Source: Pseudomonadota bacterium
GTDB lineage: Bacteria > SAR324 > NAC60-12
DNA length: 5,352 nt
Assembly: GCA_014381795.1 (NCBI GenBank)
Contig: JACNKY010000334.1
Location: 1 to 5,352 of the forward strand
Direction of reading: 5' to 3'
The notes under the pieces were generated by a model that saw nothing but the letters and a program-made list of their open reading frames with translations, did no database searches and was not told where the DNA came from. Below, piece by piece: positions 1-5,352 of the stretch. The first letter of the stretch is position 1. Every line of letters starts with the position of its first letter. The translations under genes and the position numbers were made by a program.

Positions 1-384
1 TGCAACGATTTGACGCGCTTACAAACACGTTTTATCGATGATGCAGAAAATGTGGAAAACGTTCGTAATGAAATTGCTAATAACTTGGATGCGGCATCTG
101 CTGATGAACTGGGTGTGGTAACCTTTATTCCAGACGATATTGACTGGGAAGATGAAGTCCGTATTGCAGTGGAGGAACGGGCGAGTTTTTCACCGGACGC
201 ACTCACAGGGATGGAGGCATCTTTACGCTTTGCCGGCCCGGAAACACTGGAGACTAAAATTTTCGGTCGATTGACCGCATGGCAGAACTGGATTTTTCAA
301 CGTCCAAACGCGGTCGGAGAAGAAGGTGCACTCAAACTGTACGGAAGCGGAAAACAGTCTAATTACGATAAAAAAAGGGTATAA
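1..384 (+). CDS. boxC: benzoyl-CoA-dihydrodiol lyase BoxC, C-terminal part (5' end outside window)
   Basis: This is the last 127 residues of a reading frame that is already open at base 1, so the gene is truncated by the window edge and its true start is not visible. BoxC belongs to the enoyl-CoA hydratase/isomerase (crotonase) superfamily. It opens the ring of 2,3-epoxybenzoyl-CoA using two waters, releasing formate and 3,4-dehydroadipyl-CoA semialdehyde in the cytoplasm. The family is about 550 residues long, so roughly a quarter is seen. Recognition rests on the characteristic C-terminus: an acidic DDIDWEDEVR stretch, then GRLTAWQNWIFQRPNAVGEE and a final YGSGK...YDKKRV tail, which match my memory of BoxC proteins closely. 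The active-site part lies upstream and cannot be checked. boxB follows 42 bp downstream on the same strand, the expected operon partner. The identification is confident, but completeness of the gene is unknown. Confidence 0.93.
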   Translation, partial: CNDLTRLQTRFIDDAENVENVRNEIANNLDAASADELGVVTFIPDDIDWEDEVRIAVEERASFSPDALTGMEASLRFAGPETLETKIFGRLTAWQNWIFQRPNAVGEEGALKLYGSGKQSNYDKKRV

Positions 385-426
385 CCCCGTCTAATCAAAA
401 GTTAAACACATTCACACAGGTTTTTT

Positions 427-1860
427 ATGAGTATTAACTACAACGAGAAAATTCCAAACAATGTCGATTTAAGCAGTGACCGTCGACTCCAGCGTGCTTT
501 GGAACGCTGGCAGCCTGAGTACCTAAACTGGTGGGAGGAACTTGGTCCTGAAAAGAGCACAGATTTAGAAGTTTATTTACGTACAGCGATCAGTGTTGAA
601 AAAGACGGCTGGGCGCATTTTGATTATGTTAAAATGCCGGATTACCGCTGGGGGATTTTTCTGACACCTTCAGATTCTGATCGTAGCATTGATTTCGGAA
701 TTCATAAAGGACAGCCTGCATGGCAGGAAGTCCCGGGCGAATACCGCTCAGAATTACGTCGGTTGATCGTGACGCAGGGTGATACAGAACCTGCTTCAGT
801 TGAGCAACAGCGGCAGTTGGGAAAAACTTGTCCCTCACTTTACGATCTACGCAATCTTTTCCAGATCAATGTTGAGGAAGGCCGACATTTATGGGCCATG
901 GTTTATTTGCTGCAGGCTTACTTTGGTCGTGACGGTCGTGAAGAAGCGGAAGCAATGCTCGAGCGACATTCCGGTGATCCTGACAAACCGCGGATTCTGG
1001 AAGCATTTAATGAAGAAACTCCGGACTGGCTCTCCTTTTTCATGTTCACATATTTTACGGACCGTGACGGAAAATTTCAGTTGGCATCATTAGCAGAATC
1101 GGGATTTGATCCGCTTGCGCGTTCGTGCCGTTTTATGCTCACAGAAGAAGCGCATCATATGTTTGTTGGAGAAACCGGTGTAGGTCGAGTAGTACAACGA
1201 GCCTGTGATTTGATGAATGAGCACAAAATAAGAAGTTCCGCTGCAGAAGTTGAAGTGCGAAAATATGGTGGAATTGATTTGCCGACTATTCAAAAATATT
1301 TAAATTTTCATTTCAGTGTTTCAGTTGATTTGTTCGGACAGGAACTCTCCACAAACGCCGCCACTTATTACAATACTGGAATTAAGGGACGATTCGGAGA
1401 AAGTAAAATTAAGGATGATCATTTACTGCATGATTCAAGTTATTCAGTTCTGGAGTTGAAAGGCGACAAGATTGTCAACGTAGATGCTCCGGCACTTAAC
1501 GCTGTTAACGAACGTTTGCGTGATGACTACATTGTTGATTGCGATTTAGGCGTCCGCCGCTGGAATAAAATTATTGCGGATTCCGGGATAGATTTTAAGT
1601 TGAAATTACCGCACCGTGCTTTCCACAGGGGCATTGGACAATTTTCGAAAATTCAGGCTGATCCGCAAGGCAACATAATCACACAAGCCGAATGGGATCG
1701 TCTTCATCACGAGTGGCTGCCTACACAGGAAGACAAGGAATATATTCAATCTCTAATGCATCCGGTTACGGAACCAGGCAAAATAGCAGGTTGGATAGCA
1801 CCGCCTAAAAGTAAATTGAATCGCCAGCCGTTTGAATTTGAGTTTGTACGTTTTAATTGA
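427..1860 (+). CDS. boxB: benzoyl-CoA 2,3-epoxidase, diiron oxygenase subunit BoxB
   Basis: Complete 477-residue protein, close to the roughly 475 residues usual for BoxB. It is a soluble class I diiron monooxygenase that, with electrons from the flavin/iron-sulfur reductase BoxA, converts benzoyl-CoA to its 2,3-epoxide. The N-terminus (IPNNVDLSSDRR...LERWQPEYLNWWEELGPE) matches the family start, supporting the ATG at 427. The expected iron ligands are present: Glu121, Glu151 and His154 (EEGRH), Asp212 (FTDRDG), and Glu241 and His244 (TEEAHH). All are shifted by one residue from the ligands I recall for Azoarcus evansii BoxB. The C-terminal half carries the RGIGQF...ITQAEWDRLHHEWLPT region typical of the family and ends in FEFEFVRFN. 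The ribosome binding site is weak (AGG at 418-420, six bases before ATG). That is compatible with translation linked to boxC just upstream. BoxA is not in this window. No truncation or missing ligand is seen. Confidence 0.97.
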   Translation: MSINYNEKIPNNVDLSSDRRLQRALERWQPEYLNWWEELGPEKSTDLEVYLRTAISVEKDGWAHFDYVKMPDYRWGIFLTPSDSDRSIDFGIHKGQPAWQEVPGEYRSELRRLIVTQGDTEPASVEQQRQLGKTCPSLYDLRNLFQINVEEGRHLWAMVYLLQAYFGRDGREEAEAMLERHSGDPDKPRILEAFNEETPDWLSFFMFTYFTDRDGKFQLASLAESGFDPLARSCRFMLTEEAHHMFVGETGVGRVVQRACDLMNEHKIRSSAAEVEVRKYGGIDLPTIQKYLNFHFSVSVDLFGQELSTNAATYYNTGIKGRFGESKIKDDHLLHDSSYSVLELKGDKIVNVDAPALNAVNERLRDDYIVDCDLGVRRWNKIIADSGIDFKLKLPHRAFHRGIGQFSKIQADPQGNIITQAEWDRLHHEWLPTQEDKEYIQSLMHPVTEPGKIAGWIAPPKSKLNRQPFEFEFVRFN

Positions 1861-1918
1861 TTCTCGGGTTGAATTTATTGCCACGGTTAAACGTGGATAA
1901 AACGGATTTGTTCTTTAA

Positions 1919-1933
1919 TATTAGCCGCTAATA
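1919..1933. promoter_or_regulatory. 15-bp dyad, possible operator
   Basis: TATTAGC (1919-1925) and GCTAATA (1927-1933) form perfect 7-bp inverted arms around a single C. The compact symmetry is of the kind bound by dimeric regulators, and the site lies about 100 bp ahead of the ligase. No family-specific operator is recognised, and in AT-rich DNA a dyad of this size can arise by chance. Confidence 0.25.
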
Positions 1934-1959
1934 AAGAGAAGCGAGCTTATGTACTTAGT

Positions 1960-1989
1960 GATTTTTAGACTGCTTAGTGGCTAAAAATC
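1960..1989. repeat. 9-bp inverted repeat (stem-loop)
   Basis: GATTTTTAG (1960-1968) pairs perfectly with CTAAAAATC (1981-1989) across a 12-base loop. The stem is AT-rich, and what follows (cgatcc) is not a T-run, so it does not look like an intrinsic terminator. It overlaps the repeat element and may be part of that element's own structure. Confidence 0.45.
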
Positions 1990-2023
1990 CGATCCAATAC
2001 ACGAAAATCAGAGGCTTGAATTT

Positions 2024-2030
2024 AAGGAGG
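2024..2030 (+). promoter_or_regulatory. strong Shine-Dalgarno site of the ligase
   Basis: AAGGAGG lies four bases before the ATG at 2035. It is a near-full complement of the 16S rRNA tail, fixes the ligase start, and suggests independent, efficient initiation. This contrasts with the weak site of boxB. Confidence 0.8.
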
Positions 2031-2034
2031 AAAC

Positions 2035-3636
2035 ATGCAAAAAAACATTGTATCGATCGATACTTCGCAAAGTCCGGCAAAAATTGATTTTTCTCCGGAA
2101 TTCAATGTAGCAGTTCCGTTCATAGACCGCCATTTGCTGGAAGGCCGCAAAGACAAAGTCATTATCCGTGAAACCGGTGGTGAAGAAGTAACATACGGTC
2201 AATTGTCCGAGCGTGTCAATCAGTCAGGAAATGCTCTCAAAAAACTCGGACTGAATTCCGGAGACCGGTTGTTGATGATGGTCAAGGACTCCGCGGAATT
2301 TTTCTATTTATTTTGGGGTGCAATTAAGGCCGGTATCGTTCCGGTTCCACTCAATACACTGCTGCGTGCAAAAGATTATGCCTTCATGATTGAGGACTCC
2401 GGATGCGCCGCTGTTGTCTATTCTACGGAATTCCGAAATGAAGTAGAACCTGCTCTGGAAATGCTTTCAGTTAAACCGGAAATAGTTTTGCTGACTGAAG
2501 GAGAATCCGGATGTTTTCTGGAAAAAATGAATTCTGCAGATTCTGAACTTGAAGCTGCTCCTGCGTCCGCTACTGATGATTGTTTCTGGCTCTATTCTTC
2601 CGGAACAACCGGAAGGCCGAAAGGTGCTGTTCACAGTCACCGTGACATGGTTATTAGCAGTCAGTATTACGGTAAAGACACTCTAGGTGTCCGTGAAGAC
2701 GATATTTGTTTTTCTGCGGCAAAACTCTTTTTTGCTTACGGATTAGGAAACGGTATGACCTTTCCGTTGTGGTCTGGAGCAAGTTGTATTTTGTTTCCAG
2801 CACGCCCCACTCCGGACACCACTTTTGAAGTGATTGAACGTTTTAAGCCGACTATTTATTTTGGTGTACCCACGCTTTATGCTGCGCAGTTACAGTCACT
2901 CGAAAATTCAGGCAGCGGAAATTCTGCTACTCCGGACTTTTCTTCGCTGCGTGTTTCTGTCTCAGCTGGAGAGGCTTTGCCGGCCGATATTTTCCGGCGT
3001 TGGAAAGAGCAGACCGGAACAGTTATTTTGGATGGAATTGGTTCCACGGAAGCTCTGCATATTTTCATTTCAAACCGTGCGGATGATATTAAAGCCGGAA
3101 GCAGTGGACGGTTGGTTTTAGGGTATTCTGCAAAAATTATTGCTGAAAATGGAAAACAAGTTCCACAGGGTGAGGAAGGTAGTTTGTTGATACAAGGCGA
3201 TTCTACGTGTAAATATTATTGGAATAATCCGACCAAAACTGCTGAAACAATCGCAGAAGGCTGGCTCAATACCGGTGATACTTATCATCAGGATGAGGAA
3301 GGTTATTTCGTCTACGGCGGACGCAGTGACGACATGATGAAAGTCGGTGGAATCTGGTGTTCGCCTTTTGAAATAGAAGCTAAATTGGTGGAACATCCTA
3401 AAGTTTTGGAGGCAGCTGTTGTTGGACGTAAAGACGAGTCCGGATTGGTCAAACCTGAGGCGCATGTGGTGCTAGTAGATGGCACAGAAGCGTCTGAAGA
3501 TACAACCGGAGAGTTGCTCCAGCTTTGCAAAAGCGGACTCGCTCCTTACAAATATCCACGTTGGTTTCAGTTTCCGGAAGAGTTACCGAAGACTGCAACC
3601 GGTAAAATCCAACGTTTTAAACTCCGTTCAATATAA
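2035..3636 (+). CDS. benzoate-CoA ligase (AMP-forming)
   Basis: Complete 533-residue member of the ANL acyl-CoA synthetase family. It activates an aromatic acid with ATP and CoA, most likely benzoate to benzoyl-CoA, the entry step to the box pathway. Motifs in order are: the P-loop YSSGTTGRPKG (187-197); KLFFAYGLGNG (230-240), typical of benzoate-CoA ligases and thought to help shape the acyl pocket; GIGSTEALHIF (334-344), containing the A5 Thr-Glu and the His-Ile-Phe seen in this subfamily; LNTGD (411-415) with the AMP-ribose Asp; the hinge region YGGRSDDMMKVGG (427-439); and PKTATGKIQR (518-527) with the catalytic Lys524. Length and layout fit BclA/BadA-type enzymes. The start is fixed by a strong Shine-Dalgarno site. 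It lies 174 bp after boxB with repeat DNA between, so it may have its own promoter. Benzoate is the best substrate guess from motifs and neighbours. A 4-hydroxybenzoate, 2-aminobenzoate or similar ligase cannot be excluded. Confidence 0.93.
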   Translation: MQKNIVSIDTSQSPAKIDFSPEFNVAVPFIDRHLLEGRKDKVIIRETGGEEVTYGQLSERVNQSGNALKKLGLNSGDRLLMMVKDSAEFFYLFWGAIKAGIVPVPLNTLLRAKDYAFMIEDSGCAAVVYSTEFRNEVEPALEMLSVKPEIVLLTEGESGCFLEKMNSADSELEAAPASATDDCFWLYSSGTTGRPKGAVHSHRDMVISSQYYGKDTLGVREDDICFSAAKLFFAYGLGNGMTFPLWSGASCILFPARPTPDTTFEVIERFKPTIYFGVPTLYAAQLQSLENSGSGNSATPDFSSLRVSVSAGEALPADIFRRWKEQTGTVILDGIGSTEALHIFISNRADDIKAGSSGRLVLGYSAKIIAENGKQVPQGEEGSLLIQGDSTCKYYWNNPTKTAETIAEGWLNTGDTYHQDEEGYFVYGGRSDDMMKVGGIWCSPFEIEAKLVEHPKVLEAAVVGRKDESGLVKPEAHVVLVDGTEASEDTTGELLQLCKSGLAPYKYPRWFQFPEELPKTATGKIQRFKLRSI

Positions 3637-3642
3637 ATATTT

Positions 3643-3782
3643 GCTGCTGATTCACGCAGATAAAACGGAGAGTATTTTATTTTAGACGTCATTCTCAATA
3701 AGAATGCAAATATATTGCTTAGTGTTTCTTTGTGCCGTTGGCGGCGGACAAAAATCCGTTTTTATCTGCGTAAATCAGTAGC
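3643..3782. repeat. 140-bp element with 27-bp terminal inverted repeats
   Basis: The left arm 3643-3669 and the right arm 3755-3782 are reverse complements except for two mismatched positions and one extra T in the right arm. The core shared text is ACGCAGATAAAA(A)CGGA. The 85-bp centre is non-coding and carries the tgcttagtg and aaaaatccg blocks also found before the ligase, plus a 6-bp hairpin at 3690-3706. The structure resembles a MITE or a REP-like dispersed palindrome. No transposase and no convincing target-site duplication was seen. Confidence 0.7.
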
Positions 3783-3791
3783 TTTAACCAA

Positions 3792-3798
3792 AAGGAAG
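3792..3798 (+). promoter_or_regulatory. Shine-Dalgarno site of the thiolase
   Basis: AAGGAAG lies a few bases before the ATG at 3802 and supports that start. It begins seven bases after the shared repeat block ends at 3784, nearly the same arrangement as at the ligase. Confidence 0.65.
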
Positions 3799-3801
3799 TA
3801 G

Positions 3802-4993
3802 ATGTTAAAAAACGCGTTTATCCCCTACCGGGGTTATTACAGTTCTCCCTTTTCCCGCTGGCAAGGCAGTTTCGCCAATGAAAACGCAATCAAACTCGGT
3901 ACAGAAACTTCTCGCCGCTGGTTTGAACAAAAACAGTGGGATCCAAAAACCATAGATTATTTGTTTCTTGGCTCAACCGTGCATCAACCACATAGATTTT
4001 ATGGCGGACCATGGGCTTCAGCGATGATGGGGTTCAGATAATATTCCTGGAGTTCTGATCAGTCAGGCTTGCTCCACCTCTACCATTTCCATTTATCAAG
4101 CAGCAATTGGTGTGGAAACTGGAATGTATGAAACCGCGTACTGCCTGATGAGTGACCGCTGTTCCAACGGGCCGCACAGTGTCTGGCCAAATCCGGGCGG
4201 TCCTGGAGGACAACTTGTTTCCGAAGACTGGGTGATGGACAATTTTAACCGTGATCCCTGGGCCGGTGGAGCGATGATTCAAACTGCTGAAAATGTAGCC
4301 GGAGAAGCAGGAATTAGCCGTGAAGCGTGCGATGCAATTACCCTGCGGCGTTATGCGCAGTATCAGGATGCATTAGCTGATGACCGGGCATTTCAGAAAC
4401 GTTACATGTTTCCGGTTGAACTGAAAATATCCAGAAAGAAAACCATCACGATCGAAGCTGATGAAGGTGTAACAGAAACCAACGCAGAAGGTTTGGAAAA
4501 GCTGAGTCCAGTGATGCCGGACGGCGTACACACTTTCGTTTCACAGACTCATCCTGCTGACGGACAAAGCGCGATTACGGTTACGACCCGTGAAAAAGCC
4601 GCAGAACTGAGCGAAGACGCAAATGTCAGCATTCAGGTTATGTCTTATGGTTATGCGCGTACTAAAAAAGCGCACATGGCGATGGCCGTTGCTCCGGCCT
4701 CCCAAATGGCACTCGACGGAGCAAACATCAAAGCTGGTGATTTGTCTGCTGTTAAAACACATAATCCATTTGCTTCCAATGCTTTGTATCTGGCAAAGAC
4801 AATTGGACTGGATGTCGAGACGATGAATAATTACGGAAGCTCGCTGATTTTCGGACATCCGCAAGGTCCGACATTCGCACGTTTAACTATGGAAGGCATC
4901 GAAGAATTAGCCCTGAAAGGTGGTGGATATCTGCTGGTAGCAGGTTGTGCCGCCGGTGACACTGCTGCAGCGATTGTTTTGAAAGTCGGATAA
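3802..4993 (+). pseudogene. thiolase (acetyl-CoA acyltransferase family), broken by a single +1 frameshift
   Basis: Residues 1-76 are read from the ATG at 3802. That frame then hits TAA at 4039-4041, while the rest continues in the +1 frame from about 4031 to the stop at 4993. Removing one G from the run at 4029-4032 restores a continuous 396-residue protein, a normal thiolase length. Catalytic residues of the restored protein are all present: nucleophile Cys90 (SQACSTST), Asn321 (NPFASN), His352 (GHPQGPT) and Cys382 (AGCAAGD). Their spacing closely follows the well-known Zoogloea thiolase (Cys89, Asn316, His348, Cys378). The motifs differ from the usual NEAFA, GHP(I/L)G and CIGGGQG, so this is a divergent thiolase branch. 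From its neighbours it could cleave 3-oxoadipyl-CoA into succinyl-CoA and acetyl-CoA at the end of the box pathway; this is inference. Since everything else is conserved, the frameshift is either very recent, a sequencing or assembly error in a G-run, or recoding. Confidence 0.88.
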
Positions 4994-5011
4994 AAATCTA
5001 TTATACGAATA

Positions 5012-5038
5012 AACAGTTTTGTTTGCTGTTAACTTTTT
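5012..5038 (+). terminator. possible weak terminator after the thiolase
   Basis: AACAG (5012-5016) pairs with CTGTT (5026-5030) over a nine-base loop, and five T residues follow at 5034-5038. The stem is short and AT-rich, so termination here alone is doubtful. The larger hairpin just downstream is a better candidate. Confidence 0.3.
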
Positions 5039-5060
5039 GACCCTCCCCAATTATAATTCC

Positions 5061-5103
5061 TGCTAATAAATTACTGATAAAACCCAGCAGTGATTTATTA
5101 GCA
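5061..5103. terminator. 16-bp stem-loop, likely transcription terminator
   Basis: TGCTAATAAATTACTG (5061-5076) pairs with CAGTGATTTATTAGCA (5088-5103) along all 16 positions, with only one G-U wobble, around an 11-base loop. It lies 67 bp after the thiolase stop and just before a promoter-like sequence. Only a short TTT follows and the stem is AT-rich, so it is not a textbook intrinsic terminator. It could also protect the mRNA 3' end or act as a protein-binding dyad. Confidence 0.55.
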
Positions 5104-5110
5104 TTTAAGA

Positions 5111-5139
5111 TTGACATTCCGTCAGTTGCTCAATAAGAT
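5111..5139 (+). promoter_or_regulatory. sigma-70-type promoter for the serine hydrolase gene
   Basis: TTGACA at 5111-5116 is a perfect -35 box. After an ideal 17-base spacer comes TAAGAT (5134-5139), four of six matches to the -10 consensus. It begins eight bases after the stem-loop, so the next gene probably has its own promoter with a leader of about 130 bases. This rests on consensus matching only. Confidence 0.5.
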
Positions 5140-5277
5140 TCAAATATTTTTGAAATTACGTTGGAAATGCAGTTGAACAGATATCAATGCTGAACTTTCC
5201 ATGAATAATGGTTGATGATAAATTTAGTAGAATTATTTAACCGGCACATTCAAGAATAGAGAAAAGGAGATTTTATT

Positions 5278-5352
5278 GTGAAGCAAGAAATAACAGTACC
5301 TGAAGAAGTTGGTATGAGCTCGAAACGTTTGGAGCGTATCCGACCTATTATG
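5278..5352 (+). CDS. beta-lactamase-family serine hydrolase, N-terminal fragment (3' end outside window)
   Basis: Only the first 25 codons are visible, from a GTG start with a good Shine-Dalgarno site (AAGGAGA at 5264-5270, seven bases upstream). The peptide contains PEEVGMSSKRLERIRPIM. This resembles the opening helix of class C beta-lactamase-related esterases and penicillin-binding-protein-like hydrolases, which commonly begin with a P-x-x-V/A-G-M/L-S-x-x-R-L-x-R-I pattern. The catalytic S-x-x-K lies beyond the window, so function and completeness cannot be judged. No signal peptide is visible in these residues, suggesting a cytoplasmic enzyme such as an esterase. A promoter-like sequence and a hairpin separate it from the box genes, so it is probably a separate transcription unit. 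No role in benzoate degradation is implied by the sequence. Confidence 0.6.
   Translation, partial: MKQEITVPEEVGMSSKRLERIRPIM

Larger units (their letters stand above)
1896..2017. repeat. degenerate copy of the intergenic repeat element
   Basis: Four short blocks occur here in the same order as in the gap before the thiolase. They are gataaaacgga (1896-1906, exact match to 3659-3669), tgcttagtg (1971-1979, exact match to 3716-3724), aaaaatccg (1983-1991, exact match to 3750-3758), and aatcagNNgctt (2006-2017, matching 3773-3784). Blocks three and four are spaced identically in both places. The terminal inverted arms are not preserved here, so this looks like a decayed or partly deleted relative. 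The right end stops six bases before the ligase ribosome binding site. Confidence 0.6.
1861..2034. other. boxB-ligase intergenic region
   Basis: This 174-bp AT-rich gap has no credible gene. It holds a small hairpin (CCACG at 1881-1885 with CGTGG at 1892-1896), an odd-centred dyad at 1919-1933, a 9-bp inverted repeat at 1960-1968/1981-1989, and a degenerate copy of the repeat element that is better preserved before the thiolase. None of the hairpins is followed by a run of T, so I see no convincing intrinsic terminator. I also see no clear sigma-70 promoter. Whether the ligase is transcribed from boxB or separately is open. Confidence 0.6.
3637..3801. other. ligase-thiolase intergenic region
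   Basis: This 165-bp gap contains almost nothing but the inverted-repeat element (3643-3782) and the thiolase ribosome binding site. A small internal hairpin pairs CATTCT (3690-3695) with AGAATG (3701-3706) over five bases. No gene, clear promoter or T-tailed terminator is seen. Confidence 0.6.
4994..5277. other. non-coding region between thiolase and serine hydrolase
   Basis: This 284-bp AT-rich stretch has no credible gene. It contains a weak hairpin followed by a T-run (5012-5038), a 10-bp palindrome AATTATAATT (5049-5058), a strong 16-bp stem-loop (5061-5103), a promoter-like pair (5111-5139) and the ribosome binding site of the next gene (5264-5270). The arrangement reads as the end of one transcription unit and the start of another. 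Confidence 0.65.

Noticed and set aside
779..1093. Overlapping + strand open frame inside boxB
   Set aside because: It lies wholly within boxB, whose diiron motifs and full-length family match are clear. Its translation has no recognisable domain.
1881..1896. Terminator after boxB (CCACG/CGTGG hairpin)
   Set aside because: The stem is only 5 bp and is followed by ataaaacgga rather than a T-run.
3118..3465. Minus-strand open frame of about 115 codons inside the ligase
   Set aside because: It runs antisense to conserved ligase motifs, and its translation resembles nothing known. It is a shadow of the coding frame.
3706..3718. GCAA-atata-TTGC dyad as a benzoyl-CoA regulator operator
   Set aside because: The arms are only 4 bp, it sits inside the repeat element, and it does not clearly match any operator I can recall with confidence.
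4541..4864. Minus-strand open frame of about 107 codons inside the thiolase
   Set aside because: It is antisense to conserved thiolase sequence and has no recognisable domain or ribosome binding site.
4112..4993. Separate gene starting at the GTG at 4112
   Set aside because: The same frame is open back to 4028 and encodes the thiolase nucleophile Cys90 region upstream of this GTG. It is the 3' part of the frameshifted thiolase.
1..5352. CRISPR array, tRNA or rRNA genes
   Set aside because: There are no regularly spaced direct repeats and no cloverleaf or conserved rRNA segments. The repeats present are inverted or collinear single blocks.

Overview
The window carries part of an aerobic benzoate-degradation (box pathway) gene cluster, with all genes on the + strand. 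In order it holds the 3' end of boxC (benzoyl-CoA-dihydrodiol lyase), a complete boxB (diiron benzoyl-CoA epoxidase), a complete benzoate-CoA ligase, a thiolase broken by one +1 frameshift, and the first 25 codons of an apparently unrelated beta-lactamase-family serine hydrolase.

Organism: by eye the coding DNA is moderately AT-rich with ATG starts and, for most genes, good Shine-Dalgarno sites. This suggests an aerobic or microaerobic bacterium outside the high-GC beta-/alphaproteobacteria in which the box pathway was characterised. The intergenic repeat text (variants of cttagtg...aaaaatccg...atctgcgtaaatcag) resembles dispersed repeats I recall from large environmental genomes such as Deltaproteobacteria-like lineages, Planctomycetes and Verrucomicrobia/Lentisphaerae. 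I cannot assign a phylum from the sequence alone.

Layout: boxC (1-384) and boxB (427-1860) lie 42 bp apart and look co-transcribed. A 174-bp gap (1861-2034) then holds a degenerate repeat element and several dyads. The ligase follows (2035-3636). A 165-bp gap (3637-3801) is largely filled by a 140-bp element with near-perfect 27-bp inverted terminal arms. The thiolase follows (3802-4993); its catalytic residues are intact but an extra G in the run at 4029-4032 breaks the frame. A 284-bp non-coding stretch (4994-5277) holds a strong 16-bp hairpin and a consensus-like promoter for the serine hydrolase at 5278.

How the genes work together: the ligase makes benzoyl-CoA. BoxB, with the reductase BoxA (not in the window), makes the 2,3-epoxide, and BoxC opens the ring hydrolytically. 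After aldehyde oxidation and beta-oxidation steps encoded elsewhere, a thiolase would cleave 3-oxoadipyl-CoA to succinyl-CoA and acetyl-CoA, which is the likely but unproven role of the thiolase here. The best leads are the frameshift, and the related repeat elements that end 6-7 bases before the ribosome binding sites of both the ligase and the thiolase.
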